DNA of 64,000 nucleotides from Agroathelia rolfsii. Taxonomy: Eukaryota > Basidiomycota > Agaricomycetes > Amylocorticiales > Amylocorticiaceae. The stretch is from assembly GCA_018343915.1 (NCBI GenBank), contig JABRWF010000004.1, positions 3,844,001 through 3,908,000 on the forward strand, read 5' to 3'. Shown here piece by piece: positions 32,680-43,744 of the stretch. The translations under genes and the position numbers were made by a program. Below the pieces are notes generated by a model. The model had not been told where the DNA came from and searched no databases. It saw nothing but the letters and a program-made list of their open reading frames with translations. How positions within the stretch are numbered: the stretch's first letter is position 1; every line of letters begins with the position of its first letter.

Positions 32680-33953
32680 TGACAAGCTGAGTCCCATGAT
32701 GCTCGAGCCAGAGCCTGTGTCCGTGTTCATCTTAATCTGCCGAATTCCCACTTCGTCCAAGATGGGGCTTCGATCGTATCCATGGAAGGGGACATGAGGC
32801 CGTGTCGGTTACTTCTTGTGCAGTCAGCGACGGTAGGACGGATGAAAACACAATTTCAGGGATTTAATGATTACTGCCCGGGAGGGTTCTTCATGTGATT
32901 AATATCATTGATGAGATTAAGGGTCAAAAGAAGAGAGTTATACATTAATGCCATTGGCGGGTTATCGTCTGATCCAAGAGAAAATCTCACGGCGGCAAGA
33001 AAGCGTAGAAATGCATAACAGACTATTGGGATAAGTCGAAAGTATCTGGATCTGCAGTTCGAAACGCCATACAGGCGAGCGGTACAGTGATATTAACGTC
33101 TTTAAATGCTAACAAAAAGAGCCTGCTCGAGTTGAGAAGACACTTCAGGGTCAGGGAATTACGAAAAATTATTTTAGGCTAGAGTGCATAGACATCAAGC
33201 CGGCGGAGTGTACATTCGGGGTTGCCAGGGGGGTTATTATTATTTCACAGATATGAGATGATTATTCAGAGGAACAGGGCGGCAGGGAAATTGCTTTCGA
33301 CAACGGTACAACTTGAAGCTGCAGTGCAGCCTGGGTAACCCTCTCGCGTAAACTATTCTAGTAGCAGTATTATCAGCGGCCTACTGGTGCAAGAGCAGTC
33401 AAATTCATAGTAGTAGCGGAAAGCTCGAGGGAAGAACAGTGAGATAGGTTGTGTATTTGCCTCATTCAAACAGATCACTGGTATGAAATGAGAGACCCTC
33501 CGAGCTCGTCCTAAGTCGTTCAGACTGTCATTGCGTTTGTCGGTTGGTGCGGAAGAAAAGAAGCTTCCTTGAAATTTGTCCGGAAGCAGGATCGACGACG
33601 ACGTCACACAAGTCACGTCACCGTCACCAGCGACCGCCACAGTTACCATCATCATAATCACAACAATCATCCTGGTCCCTGCGTAATTTCACTGTTTGTC
33701 TTGCACATCTGGTTTCATAACTCTCAGCCCAGATCTTTCGTAGTCACGTCATGGGCTCTTCGAACCGTACGACATATCTGCAATGCTATCGACTCTGCTG
33801 GGTATATAAGCCGCTCATTCTCTGCTCTCTGGCCATCATCAAAAACCACTTGTTTCAATCACTCAGCGAGTGCACTCAGTCTTTTCAGAATTTGTCTTCC
33901 AACCCATTATCATTCTCTCATATCTCTCTTCACTTACTCTTAACTCACGAACA
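32680..33953 (+). repeat. Duplicated upstream block and promoter, paralogue 4
   Basis: The block aligns by eye with 27215-28312 over about 1.2 kb. Near the gene are TCACGTCA (33613-33620), a TATA box (33803-33810) and the near-palindrome CACTC-AGC-GAGTG (33860-33872), 82 bp before the ATG. A minus-strand frame (33353-33670) shares the AVAGDxDVT...TSSSILLPD segment with the block upstream of copy 1. It probably reflects duplicated DNA and not a protein. Confidence 0.65.
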
Positions 33954-35663
33954 ATGACCAACTTCACTCGTCTTACTTCTTTGCTTTTTGTCGCCATTGT
34001 TGCGTCACACATGACTTCGGTCTCCGCTATCCCAGTCAAACGAACACTATGGGGTGGTGCCGGTCTTGAGGCTGGTGCCGGTCTAGGTGGTGGGCTTGAT
34101 GACTGTGACGATGCTGGTGCTGGCCTTGGTGCTGGTGCAGGGCTCGACGCAGGAGCTGGCTTCGGAGCTGGTGCTGGCCTTAGTGCTGGCGCAGGGCTCG
34201 ACGCAGGAGCTGGCTTCGGAGCTGGTGCTGGGCTTGGTTTCGGTGCTGGGGCAGGCCTCGACGCAGGAGCAGGCCTCGATGCGGGTGCAGGTCTTGACGC
34301 TGGCGCTGGACTTGGCGGTGGTGCAGGCTTTGGCATTGGATTTGGTATTGGTGGAAGCGGCGGCCTTGGTGGGAGCGCTGGCTTTGGTGGAGGCGCTGGT
34401 CTCGACGGCGGCGCGGGCCTTGGCATTGGATTCGGCATTGGTGGAAGCGGCGGCCTTGGTGGAAGTGCCAGTCTTGGTGGTCACGCTGGCCTTAGTGGCA
34501 GCGGTAGCGCTGGTCTTGGTGGAAACGGTGGTGCTAGCGGAAGCGGCAGCGTTAGCTCTGGTGAAAGCTCTGGGTCCGGTGTCAGTGCTGGTGGCAGCAT
34601 CTCCGGGTCCGGTGTCAGCGCTGGTGGCAATGGTTCTGGCTCACCAAGCCCCTCAGGAAACTCGAGCCCATCTGGCCCTGGACAGGAGGGACCATCGCCT
34701 ACGGATTCTTCGTCTTGGAGCGAGTCCAGCCAATCCGTCTCTTGGGGCGGTTATTCACCCTCTTCCCCGGATCTGTCTTCTCCGAAATCGCCTGGTCATT
34801 CGCACCCCCTCATGCCTGCTAACTCTGGCACACCTACAGGAGAAGCATCATCCCCCGAGAGCACACCGGCCCCTACTCCTAACAATCAATCTGGCTCATC
34901 TTCGCCTTCGTCGTCCAGCCCATCTGACTCCAGCCCCTCTGGCCCACAGGCCTCGTCATCTGACTCCCCTTCGTCATCCAGTCCGTCTGGCTCTGGCTCT
35001 TCCGGACCTTCTAGCCCCTCTGGCCCGCAAGATTCACCATCTGGCTCTCCTTCATCGTCCGGCCCATCTGACTCGGGCTCTGCTGGACCTTCAGGGCCCT
35101 CTGGCGACCAAGGCTCACCATCTGGCTCTCCCTCATCCCCCAGCCCGTCCTCCAGCTCCGGTTCCGGCTCTGTCTCCATGTCCGGCTCCTCGTCGGGCCC
35201 CGCGGGCCCGCAGGGCGCATCCTCCGGCTCGGGGAGCCAATCTTCCAACCAAAACGGCCAGCAGAACAGTTCCTCGAGCCAGTCTTCGCAGTCGAGCTCC
35301 GAATCCTCGAACCAGAACGGCCAACAGAACCAGTCTAGCTCCTCGAACCAGTCCTCGCAGTCGAGCTCGACGACCGGAAACGGCAAACACGGCTCTCATA
35401 CCAGCTCCTCAAACGCTTCGAGCTCATCGGACCAGTCGAACTCATCTGGCAGCGCTCAAGGGTCGTCTGGCCAGACCTCCAACTCGAGCCAGACGAGCCA
35501 CTCGGAGCAGTACGGACATCCTGGTGATGCCCAGTGGAGTTACTACAGCACTTATGCTTACACGAGCGGATACGCGCAGTCGACCCAGACTGCACAGGCG
35601 ACGTCGACAGCTCATTCCAGCCAGTCGAGCCAGTCGAGCTCTTGGAGCGAGCAGTACTATTAA
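33954..35663 (+). CDS. Secreted Gly/Ser-rich silk-like repeat protein, copy 4
   Basis: This is the longest copy: intronless, 569 residues. The N-terminus MTNFTRLTSLLFVAI to SAIPVKR has the Lys-Arg at 29-30. The Gly-rich region (about 33-230) includes a 54-bp direct repeat (34141 and 34195) and a 90-bp direct repeat of the GIGFGIGGSGGLGGS segment (34332 and 34422), showing recent internal expansion. A single Cys lies in a DDCDD motif. The Ser/Pro/Gly region (about 240-450) carries many SGSPSSSGPSDSG-like units plus the SWSESSQSVSWGG and GHSHPLMP blocks shared with copy 1. Then come SSNQNGQQN repeats and the cap (515-569), ending WSEQYY. No enzyme domain is present. An upstream in-frame ATG (33870) lies in the leader and is not chosen. 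Confidence 0.8.
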   Translation: MTNFTRLTSLLFVAIVASHMTSVSAIPVKRTLWGGAGLEAGAGLGGGLDDCDDAGAGLGAGAGLDAGAGFGAGAGLSAGAGLDAGAGFGAGAGLGFGAGAGLDAGAGLDAGAGLDAGAGLGGGAGFGIGFGIGGSGGLGGSAGFGGGAGLDGGAGLGIGFGIGGSGGLGGSASLGGHAGLSGSGSAGLGGNGGASGSGSVSSGESSGSGVSAGGSISGSGVSAGGNGSGSPSPSGNSSPSGPGQEGPSPTDSSSWSESSQSVSWGGYSPSSPDLSSPKSPGHSHPLMPANSGTPTGEASSPESTPAPTPNNQSGSSSPSSSSPSDSSPSGPQASSSDSPSSSSPSGSGSSGPSSPSGPQDSPSGSPSSSGPSDSGSAGPSGPSGDQGSPSGSPSSPSPSSSSGSGSVSMSGSSSGPAGPQGASSGSGSQSSNQNGQQNSSSSQSSQSSSESSNQNGQQNQSSSSNQSSQSSSTTGNGKHGSHTSSSNASSSSDQSNSSGSAQGSSGQTSNSSQTSHSEQYGHPGDAQWSYYSTYAYTSGYAQSTQTAQATSTAHSSQSSQSSSWSEQYY

Positions 35664-36422
35664 ACGTTTTCTTCCTCTTTCTTGATTTTTGATACCAATT
35701 TCTCTTTCGCAATGTGTTGGTTAATTAATCCCTCCGTTCGATTTCTTTCTTTTCTTTTCTTCTCAATTTGAATTTGATGCATGGAAACCTTCTTTTCTCG
35801 CTTTCGCCTTTTTTTTTCTTTGGTATCATTTGGAACTTGTTTTCACACATAGGTAGTAGCAGTATACACGATTATATGTCGACCCGCTTGCGATAATGTA
35901 CAACAATTTTGCTCCTTGACTAAAACGGTGTGAGGACGGTTACCATTGAGACTCATTAATCCATTACACCTGCGTCTGCAAACAACCCAACGGCTTGAAC
36001 TCCAACGCACCGAGCTCCTTATGTGTGTGTCTTTAATAGTAAGAGTCTGCGTAAGACCTAAGAAAGACTATTTCTTTTTAGGCTTGCATTTATTTTTATA
36101 CATCTCGTTTTCTTCATTACTCACGCTACGCATCGACCAAGACAAACCATCATGATGGGACTACCAACACTGATGATTCAAGCTATTCACCAACACACCA
36201 CAGAATTTAAAGGCATAATGCATGAAGATTAAAAGATGAATTACTACTTACTTACTTCTACCTAAGTATTTACTAGTAGTAGCCAGACTATGAACTGACG
36301 GTTTTGAATGTTCAAATGTCCATCGTTGAAAACAAATGAGATACATGCTCGCTATGTTCAAGTGAATGAGTGTGATGTGACAAATTTTACTGGGAAGAAA
36401 GATAGAAAGAAAGAAAGAAAAA
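35664..36422. other. 3' flank of copy 4
   Basis: This region is pyrimidine-rich and then AT-rich. It contains a version of the 3' element (ATAGGTAGTAGCAGTATAC, about 35848) and TAATGTACAACAA. No gene is visible before the anoctamin stop at 36423. Confidence 0.4.
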
Positions 36423-39060
36423 TCAATCATCCTTGATAGACCTCTGAATCTCCTCCAAGCCCTCATCACGCATCCAGAACCCGTCATCTTCCTCCTCTTC
36501 CTCCTCCTCATATTCCTCGGGTCCCTCTTGAACAGTCGCCATCCCACTGACCGCACTCATCGGCGGTGGCGGCAAATGCCCATCGACATCCTCTACCCTC
36601 ACATCCGGCGTCGTCGGCCCCGGGATAGGGAACACAAACGAAGACACACTGCTCCTCATGCGCGTCCTGCTCCCACTGCGCCTCTCATCCTGCGGCACAG
36701 CAATCTTCTTCAAGAACGCTTCTTTGACCTTGCGCTCCGCCATCTCCGTCTCGTGCACCTCCTTGCTCCCGCGCCAGAACACGCGCTCGATGATGTGCCT
36801 GATAAGCCGACGGACGAGCATGTGCGCGTGGCTAGCACCGAACGCGACAAGGAGCGCGACGAGCAGGATCTCGCGCGTATCGTTGCTAAAGACGAGGTGG
36901 TGATGCTCATGCGAGAACGCAGTCTCGTGCAGGTGCTCGTACGTGTGCGGCGTGTGGGCGAGCGGACGGAAGAGGTAGACGAGCGCCGAGTTTGTGAGTG
37001 CCGCAAGCCAGGAGAGGAATGAGAGTGTCTCGAGCCAGGGGCCAATCGTGTCCGTCCGGGTCGGAATCGCGCGGCGGTGATGCACGGTGATTTTAAACGC
37101 GTCGCCGCGGTTTTCGAACCAGTTGTTGAAGAATAGAGGGACTGGAGAAGAAGGAAAAGAACGACACATCAGGAAAAGGAAAAGAAAGAAAAGGCTTATA
37201 TGAGGATACCACTAACCCGAAGCAATAGGCCAAATAGCAGACCACAAGGAAATGTACCCAAACTGGGTCACCATCTCACTATAATCCGCAAATAGTTCAT
37301 ACTCTGTCAACACCACCTCACCGCGCACGCGCTCCAAAAATTCTCTTTCCTCCTTGCTCGCCTGCGCTGCCGCGATCGACGGTGTGCGGGACAACGTACC
37401 CGGTGTGGGCGAATTCGGTGTAGATGCCGTATCGCCCTCGTCGCTATTGTCATCCTCAAACCCTACGCGCTTCTTGCGCCCACCGGTCATCTTCCGCTGG
37501 CCGCTCCGGATTGAGTCGACGTATCGCATGATAAACGGCAGGCCGAGCTCCATGAACGCATTCACGCCCGAGTTAGTCACCGCGTACGCGTACATCTGGT
37601 CCTGTAGCCGTCCTGCGTTGAGCTTTCCTTTGGAAGCAACAGCGTCGACGGAAAACAGGCTTTGGTCGTGTGCGTGGAAGAGGCTCTGGAGTTTCGTCAT
37701 GATACTCGCACCAAAGGGAACGTATAAGAAGGCGGAGAGTGCCATGTTGAGGTATGCAACTAAGGCAGAGACGGCGAAGGATTTGATCGTTAATGAGGCT
37801 TCGTGGGTTGATTTGTGCTTATGATTCTCCCATGCCGTGAAGCTGCGCGCATACTTTTCATACATGCTTGTGATTGGCGTCACGAATGCGAGGAAGAGGA
37901 TAGTAGGCGCCAGAGACTACGGAGGGATTATGCATGAGTACCTTTTGAAGTAAATCAATATCAACAACCCACAATGAATTTAGCCCCTGGACCGGTATAA
38001 ATCTGAGTAATGAATGCTTCAAAGACAAAGAGGAGCGTGACGATAACAGACACCAACAGGCCAAACCCGCCAATGACAGGAGCACTTGCTGCGACGCGCA
38101 GGTCACGGTGCCACCATTTGGTCGACTGCGACTCGTCGTGGTACTGCGCGCGGCGTTTTTCGACACGGAAGGAGCCACGTGTGCCCCACCGGACGGAGAG
38201 GATACGTTCGTAGACGCGCCACCACTCTACGAACCCAGTTGCCCATAGACAGAGCAGGATGGAGTAACTCCATGAATAGGGAAGCAAGAATACATGAGCG
38301 AAAAGGCCAATAATGGAGGGTATGATGAGTGCACGGGTATAACATGCTAGGAATTCAAAATACAATGCCACAGAGTCGCCAAACTGGAGGATGCCTGTTA
38401 GTACGGCATGCGCCACAAAAAAAAAAAAGGTGGAAGGGGTGTAGCACATACGTGTTCTCTGATTTTATTTACATGGATGGGCATGATAGTACCGGCCTTT
38501 CTGAAAGACCTCATCCAAGCTTCGTTGAAGTCGCGATCGTGGAGTGCCATGACGCTCTCGACCAGGTCCCACGGCTCGATACCAGGTGTGATGCCCAGAC
38601 CGCCCTCGGCCTCGCTGGAGGTGATGAAATCGTGCACGAGACGGATGCGCTCTGCGGCTGTGATGGGTGCATTATCGAGTTCTTCGATGGTAGTCGGGAT
38701 GGTCGACGTAGGCAGGTTGAACAAGAAATCGGAATGACTGGAGACGGAGACGGGCGTTTATTTTGTCAATGTCAACGGGTTCATCGGGCACATGGATCGG
38801 TTATTAACAAGATGGACTTACCGCTCCGTTTGCACGAGACGAGATAGAACATCAGGGGGACACCATACGAGCACGAGTAGATGACCTTCTCTCTCTCCCC
38901 GCTTTCCCACTGCACGCAGACCAGATGCGGCAAGGGTGTTAACGAGGCGTGTGTACTGGGCCTCTGCCTTTTGGGCGTCCTGGCGGGCCTCCTGCTTGGA
39001 GTAAGAAGCCCTTACTTCGCCGTTGAAGACGACGACGAGATCCACGTCAGGCGGGGCCAT
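36423..39060 (-). CDS. Anoctamin/TMEM16-family membrane protein (Ist2-like)
   Basis: Fungal TMEM16 proteins are Ca-dependent lipid scramblases or ER-plasma membrane tethers. The start at 39060 gives MAPPDVDLVVVFNGEVRAS, a small cytosolic alpha/beta domain. The exon at about 38450-38730 reads IRLVHDFITSSEAEGGLGI. The membrane part begins FGDSVALYFEFLACYTRALI, matching the family's first transmembrane helix, followed by FLLPYSWSYSILLCLWATG, WWRVYERILSVRWG, VIGGFGLLVSVIVTLLFVF and several more spans. YAYAVTNSGVNAFMELGLPF and FADYSEMVTQFGYISLWSAI, both conserved in fungal members, lie before PLFFNNWFENRGDAFKI. The C-terminal cytosolic tail is Ser/Arg- then Glu-rich and ends KDD at 36423. Scramblase activity is inferred. 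Confidence 0.85.
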
Positions 39061-39651
39061 TGCGTGGACGTCGACTGGAGTGGTGTGGGATGTTGGACAA
39101 GAAGAGATGGGAACACCGTGACTGCGCGGTGTGCATGATACGCCGACGAGTGCGTGCTATATATGACGTCGTCCCCATTCAGTCTTGCCTATTTCAGGCG
39201 TGCTTCCGGGCTCCGATTGATGCATGTGCCAAGCAGGCGCTAATGGTCTTCACAGCAACAACATCCGCTGGTAAACACCTATTACATGTAACCAATTATT
39301 TGCATTGCAGTCTAAACAACATCAAAAAACAGGGCTGTTGTACACCATCCCCTCTGTAGCTAAAATACAAATACAACCCGTGTAACGATAAAAAAAAAAC
39401 AAATGAACGGCTCTGTGGGGTCAGAAGTATGTGGGTGAGTATATACAATAAAATAGTGTCTTTTCGTCGTCAAGTGGGTCGTAGTTCATGATCCTCCAAA
39501 GAAAATGAAGAAAAAAAATAAAATCATTCATCCCTCTCCCAAGAAGAAGAATCAGCAAATGGGAGGAGAGAGAATCGTAGGTCGTCTTTTTTTAGTCGTC
39601 GTCAAGAAAAAAATAATAAAATAAAAAAGGGGCGAAAGAGACCAGCCTTGG
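39061..39651. other. Intergenic, no gene seen
   Basis: This region lies upstream of the anoctamin gene and downstream of the next minus-strand gene. It is A-rich with several poly-A runs (39390, 39510, 39605). Confidence 0.4.
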
Positions 39652-40844
39652 TCATGATCGGTTGGCGAGATATTTAGCTCTCGCTCTTTCCATTAGTTCT
39701 CGTAGCTCCGGGCTCTCCCACGAGGACGGATCCTCCTTCGCGGGCGCTAGAGCTTGCGGCATGCCGAGACTCTCGACCGATGCAGCGGCCCCAAAGGACT
39801 TGGGCGAAACCTGGTTGTTGTGAGCCGCCATAGACGGCGACGCATGTACGGCGATATCGCGTGGTCGGTGCCTGCGCTTTATTGAACCAGGGCGCGACCG
39901 TGATGGGCCGGCGGAGGCAGAGGTAGAGGGTACCATATCATCGTCGTCTTCGACCCAGGCGCCGCTACCATCGTCCACCTCATCTTCCTTGGCATCGCTC
40001 ATAACGACAATTTCGCGCCCTAGGGCCCTCTTGGCCTCCTCGAGCAGGCTTGAGACCTTATCGCCGATCCAATCCATCTAAATCACGTGTGAGCCCATGT
40101 GAAGTAATCTAATCAGAGCAAATGTAAGCACCTGATCCGCATCGTCCTCTTCATCATCCATTTCTGCATCAAAGTCTTGAGAAAGCGAAAACGATGAGCG
40201 CCCGGGCGAAGTGCTCAGGGGTGGGTTGACAAATGCATTGGCGGCCTGCTGACGCTGACGCACAGAGCGCCGCTGCCTCTCAATAGCGGTGCGCTTGCTG
40301 ACTGAGCTTGTGTGTGCATGGCGCCCTCGACGCACTGATCTGGGCGTTGCGGGCGTCACTTTGGCTTGAGGCTCCTAATAGAGGGGAGGGGGTGCGAACA
40401 ATCAGACACTAGAACCATTATAATCACATGACGCGGAGGAACCGCGGCGGATTTCCTCACCTGCTCCAGAGCAGGTGTAACAGCAGCGGTGGTGGTTGTG
40501 GGTACTGCTGTTGTAAGTGGAGAGTCCTCCTTCTCTTGGTAGGGCGGCGGCGGCGGCATCATATGGTGCGGCTCTTCGAGCTGTAGCTCATTACGTTTCT
40601 TGCCACGATCGCGCCATCTAAAGAGAGAGCACGCAAGCGCATATATGTCAGACCGACTCCAATCCATACACCATATGCCTGATAGCGACCGCAGCACTTA
40701 CAGACGGTAGACGGTAATGCCAACCGCAGTACCAATGAGCGCCGCCGAAATCGCCGTCGAGACGATCGAACCAGCGAACGTGCGACGGCGTTTGGCGGGC
40801 GGGAGCTCTACATTGATAGAGATAGTCGTCAACGGACGGCTCAT
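39652..40844 (-). CDS. Hypothetical single-span membrane protein
   Basis: I do not recognise this protein. The start at 40844 gives MSRPLTTISINVELPPAKRR, followed by a probable membrane segment SIVSTAISAALIGTAVGITV. Next exons encode WRDRGKKRNELQLEEPHHMM, a Pro/Thr-rich stretch, a basic stretch (SVRRGRHAHTSSVSKRTAIE, RQRRSVRQRQQ), an acidic stretch (DAEMDDEEDDADQ), then MDWIGDKVSSLLEEAKRALG and a C-terminal helix SPELRELMERARAKYLANRS to the stop at 39652. Three introns keep one frame. Apart from the ends it looks disordered. The short lumenal N-terminus and single span suggest an anchored protein of an internal membrane or mitochondrion; this is inference. Confidence 0.55.
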
Positions 40845-41215
40845 AAGTTTACGGAAAACAAATGTAACAAAAAATAATAGTGAAAATGAAATGCGTGAAC
40901 AGAAAGAAGAAAAAAAGCAGCTGGTGGTAGTGGTTGAAGGTGAAGTGGTTGAATGGATTCGCATGGGGCACGCGTGCCGAGGTAATTAAACAGTTGGGAG
41001 GGAGACTTGTCTGACTCGGTGTGGGAAAGGGGTGTGGCCAGACTTCGAATAATCGGCAAAGGAGCAAGCGGTGTGCAAGGCGTGCTGCTGCAAGGCCTCG
41101 CGTGATGTTGCAGGAAAAGGTACTGCACAAAAACACGAGCACAAGCACGTGCACAGCACACGGCGAGCCAGCTCCCCCCAAGGCGCAGATTGAGAGGTTC
41201 CGAAGGGCCAAAACT

Positions 41216-41624
41216 CACCTTCGATTATGTCTTGCTCCTCGCGGCCGTATTGTGCATTCTCCCACCCGGCTTCCCTCATCTCCTCATAATTCGAGGATGC
41301 ACCCTGGTAGCCTCCTGTCGTTGTTGTTGTTGCGCAGCTGGGCTCTCCCATTGTTGGTGTCCATCCGCGACTTCGTGGGCTAGGCGCTACAATCGGCATT
41401 GGGGACACAGATCGTCGTCTTTTCTTCAATACAGAGGGCGAGAATGTGTCTTCAGGAGGTGCAGGACGTGGTGGAAGTCTAGGTTTCTTCTCTCTCTGCT
41501 GCTGTAGTTTCTGTTGTTGCTGTTGCTGGAATTGTTGTTGTCGCTGCCTTTGTTGCTGCAGCAAGAATGGATTGGAAAGCCCAGTGACAGGAAGATTGAA
41601 GGTGAATGGGATGAGTGAAGACAT
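41216..41624 (-). CDS. Hypothetical Gln-rich disordered protein
   Basis: I do not recognise this protein. The start at 41624 gives MSSLIPFTFNLPVTGLSNPF, then a run of Gln/Arg (QQQRQRQQQFQQQQQQ), a Pro-rich basic stretch KKPRLPPRPAPPEDTFSPSV, and KKRRRSVSPMPIVAPSPRSR, resembling a nuclear localisation signal and SP phosphosites. The exon ends at YGREEQDIIE, where GTGAGT (about 41214-41219 on the minus strand) makes a donor. The next exon was not found with confidence; reading through would give a Cys-rich tail ending near 40986. Because of this the 3' end is open. A nuclear regulatory role would be a guess. Confidence 0.4.
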
Positions 41625-42402
41625 TATTACTGGTCGTATATGTGGTTCGTGAAATAATGCTACAAGAAATTGGACAGTGGGTCCTGTGTTTCTGGTGGGT
41701 CGTGGCCTCCTCAAGTGCGTTCGGCGTGTTGTAGAAGGCAAGTTTGGTTGGAATTCGCCGCCTGCACAACAAAGGGCTGCTTTCGGTAATTGTGTATCAT
41801 TTGCTTCCGGGCACGTGCTACTTGCAGACCGCATACATCCATCATCACCATCAATCCTCTTTCCGGCTCAATAAAGCTAAATTACGTACAGTCATTTTGG
41901 TTTTGATCAGTGTAGATGTTTGCCGAAAAATCTCACATCTCTCTTACTGCTATCGAAAGAGAGAGAAAAAAAGGCTAGCGATCGGTTGTTCTCCGTCTGA
42001 CGACAATATACATCATGGCTTGCCTGAGTGCTCCAAGATCAGACCGTTGCATACATTTGCCATGTTCTTTTCTTCATTTCCGCATCACGATCTCTCAATA
42101 AATCACTCCAACTTTTTATCGGATCATGATAAACCCTTTGCCAGTCATCCGGGTACATGAAGCGAGAAACTGTACTGCCTCGAGGAAACCGCTCCGCTAA
42201 CAATACCAGAAACGTATGAACCGGCCTCATTGTTCGCTATCAGTCGCATAAAATACATCTCATTGGTCCATGTTCTGGAAGTTTCATACATGTACATGTA
42301 CTAATATACAAGCAACGAAGAAATAAGTAATACATTTTTCGGACCTTTTACACTTCCATCTGTTGTACACACTCCTTCCTAGCGTGATCCAGACCTCCCG
42401 CA
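41625..42402. other. Intergenic, no gene seen
   Basis: This region is AT-rich with several short frames on both strands and none coherent. It includes the promoter of the Gln-rich gene. Confidence 0.4.
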
Positions 42403-43744
42403 TCAAGGGAGCACGTGTTGATTAAAGAAAGGAATGATACTCGTCTGCGTGGCATTGTAAGGCGTGACGCCACCGTCGGCACCATCGATATTGGGCCAGG
42501 AGTGTCCAAGGTTGTTGACGCTGTATCCATCGAACGGACCGTACGTCCAGGCGTACTCGGTCGTCTCCGGTAGTGGCTCTGTGACGGCGGCTGTGAGAGC
42601 GGTCGACTCGTCTGAGGGGGTATTGAGGCCTGCCCAGTCTTGTCTCCACTGGGTAATACTCGGGAGGGCATCTATAAGTGATGTGTATTGTTTCAATAAC
42701 TGTATGTAAAGATATAATAAAGGAAGGAAGCATACATGAAGTGTCTCCGTTCAAGTCTGTGCGGCCCGCATATGGGGCAGTGGTATCATTCAGACCATGG
42801 AAGTGAATGATAGGAAGAGCGCGGCTGCCGGTAACTTTGCACTGGTTTGCCAAATCAAGACCCAGAGTGCCGTTGTATAGTGCGGGGGAGACAGGCGCAA
42901 ATGCGGCGAAGAGAGCAGCCGTAGAAGGTGTGCATGCAAGAAGGTTCACAAACCCGCCACCCTAAGTATAGCATATATTTGGGCTTAGCAACAGCAAAAT
43001 GTACCGATGGTGGCGAAATGGCTTACATTGCTCTTTCCAGAAGCATATATGCGCTTCGTATCAACGGATAAGTTTTCAGTCAGGGCTTGGACCATAACAT
43101 GAACAAACGTGATCTATATGATAAGCATATGATCAAGTGAGTGATGGCATCCCATTCCAGGGGAGAAGGTCCTTACATCATCTACATTGGCCTATCGTTG
43201 TTCCTGGTCAGAACCAAGGCTCCATGCCAAAGAGAGCGGCTGACGACACACATACCGGAGAATAGGGGGCGCCTTGCCAGGCTCGTTTCCACTCATTCCC
43301 TGTTTTTCCTAGACCGGGAGCTGCATCGGGATATACGGCGATGATGGGCTGGGTATGCGATATTTCTCCTCAGAAACATGGCAGATACAACCACGGAAAA
43401 ACTCTGACCTTATTATTAATAGTAATGTTTGAATCGGAGAAGCCCGAAATATACTCTTGGAAGGTATCGTTGTCTCCGTAGCCGTGGAAGCTGAAGACTA
43501 AAGGATACTCGACGCTAGAGTCATAGGACGGTGGAAGGTGAACGTAGAACGACCGTGTCAGCACCGCCGTAGGGTTAATGCCAACTTCAGGCCCTTCATA
43601 GGCGAGGTCGAAGGTAATATTGGCATGGCCGCTATCGTCAAAATCCCATGCACTGGTGGTAACACGCTTGGCTGGTAATGTCAAAGCATGCAGCCCAGAA
43701 GCAAGGTAAAATGCAATAGAGATTATCGATAAAAGACGAAACAT
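42403..43744 (-). CDS. Secreted feruloyl esterase/PHB depolymerase-like alpha/beta hydrolase
   Basis: This is an extracellular serine esterase of the LpqC/feruloyl esterase group, which cuts ester links in plant cell wall or polyester substrates. A signal peptide (MFRLLSIISIAFYLASGLHA) opens the protein at 43744. RSFYVHLPPSYDSSVEYPLV and FSFHGYGD start the hydrolase core. Later exons read PIIAVYPDAAPGLGKTGNEW, ITFVHVMVQALTENLSVDTK, and RIYASGKSN joined to GGGFVNLLACTP, which together form the nucleophile elbow G-K-S-N-G-G. Then come LPIIHFHGLNDTTAPY and, in the last exon, VNNLGHSWPN with the catalytic His. The stop is at 42403. Five introns keep the frame. Ferulate versus other esters cannot be decided from the sequence. 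Confidence 0.85.

Noticed and set aside
33863..34438. Long minus-strand frame opposite copy 4, with similar ones at 16786-17511, 25715-26233 and 28327-28692
   Set aside because: They are antisense reading of the GC-rich Gly/Ala/Asp codon repeats, which gives Pro/Ala repeats without stops. They have no signal, cap or independent conservation.
34087..35685. 532-codon + strand frame overlapping copy 4 in another phase
   Set aside because: It is a shifted reading of the same repeats (Leu/Val/Ala then Arg/His-rich), begins inside copy 4 and lacks the signal sequence.
36528..37022. 164-codon + strand frame over the anoctamin gene
   Set aside because: It is an Arg/His-rich antisense shadow of a GC-rich conserved exon.
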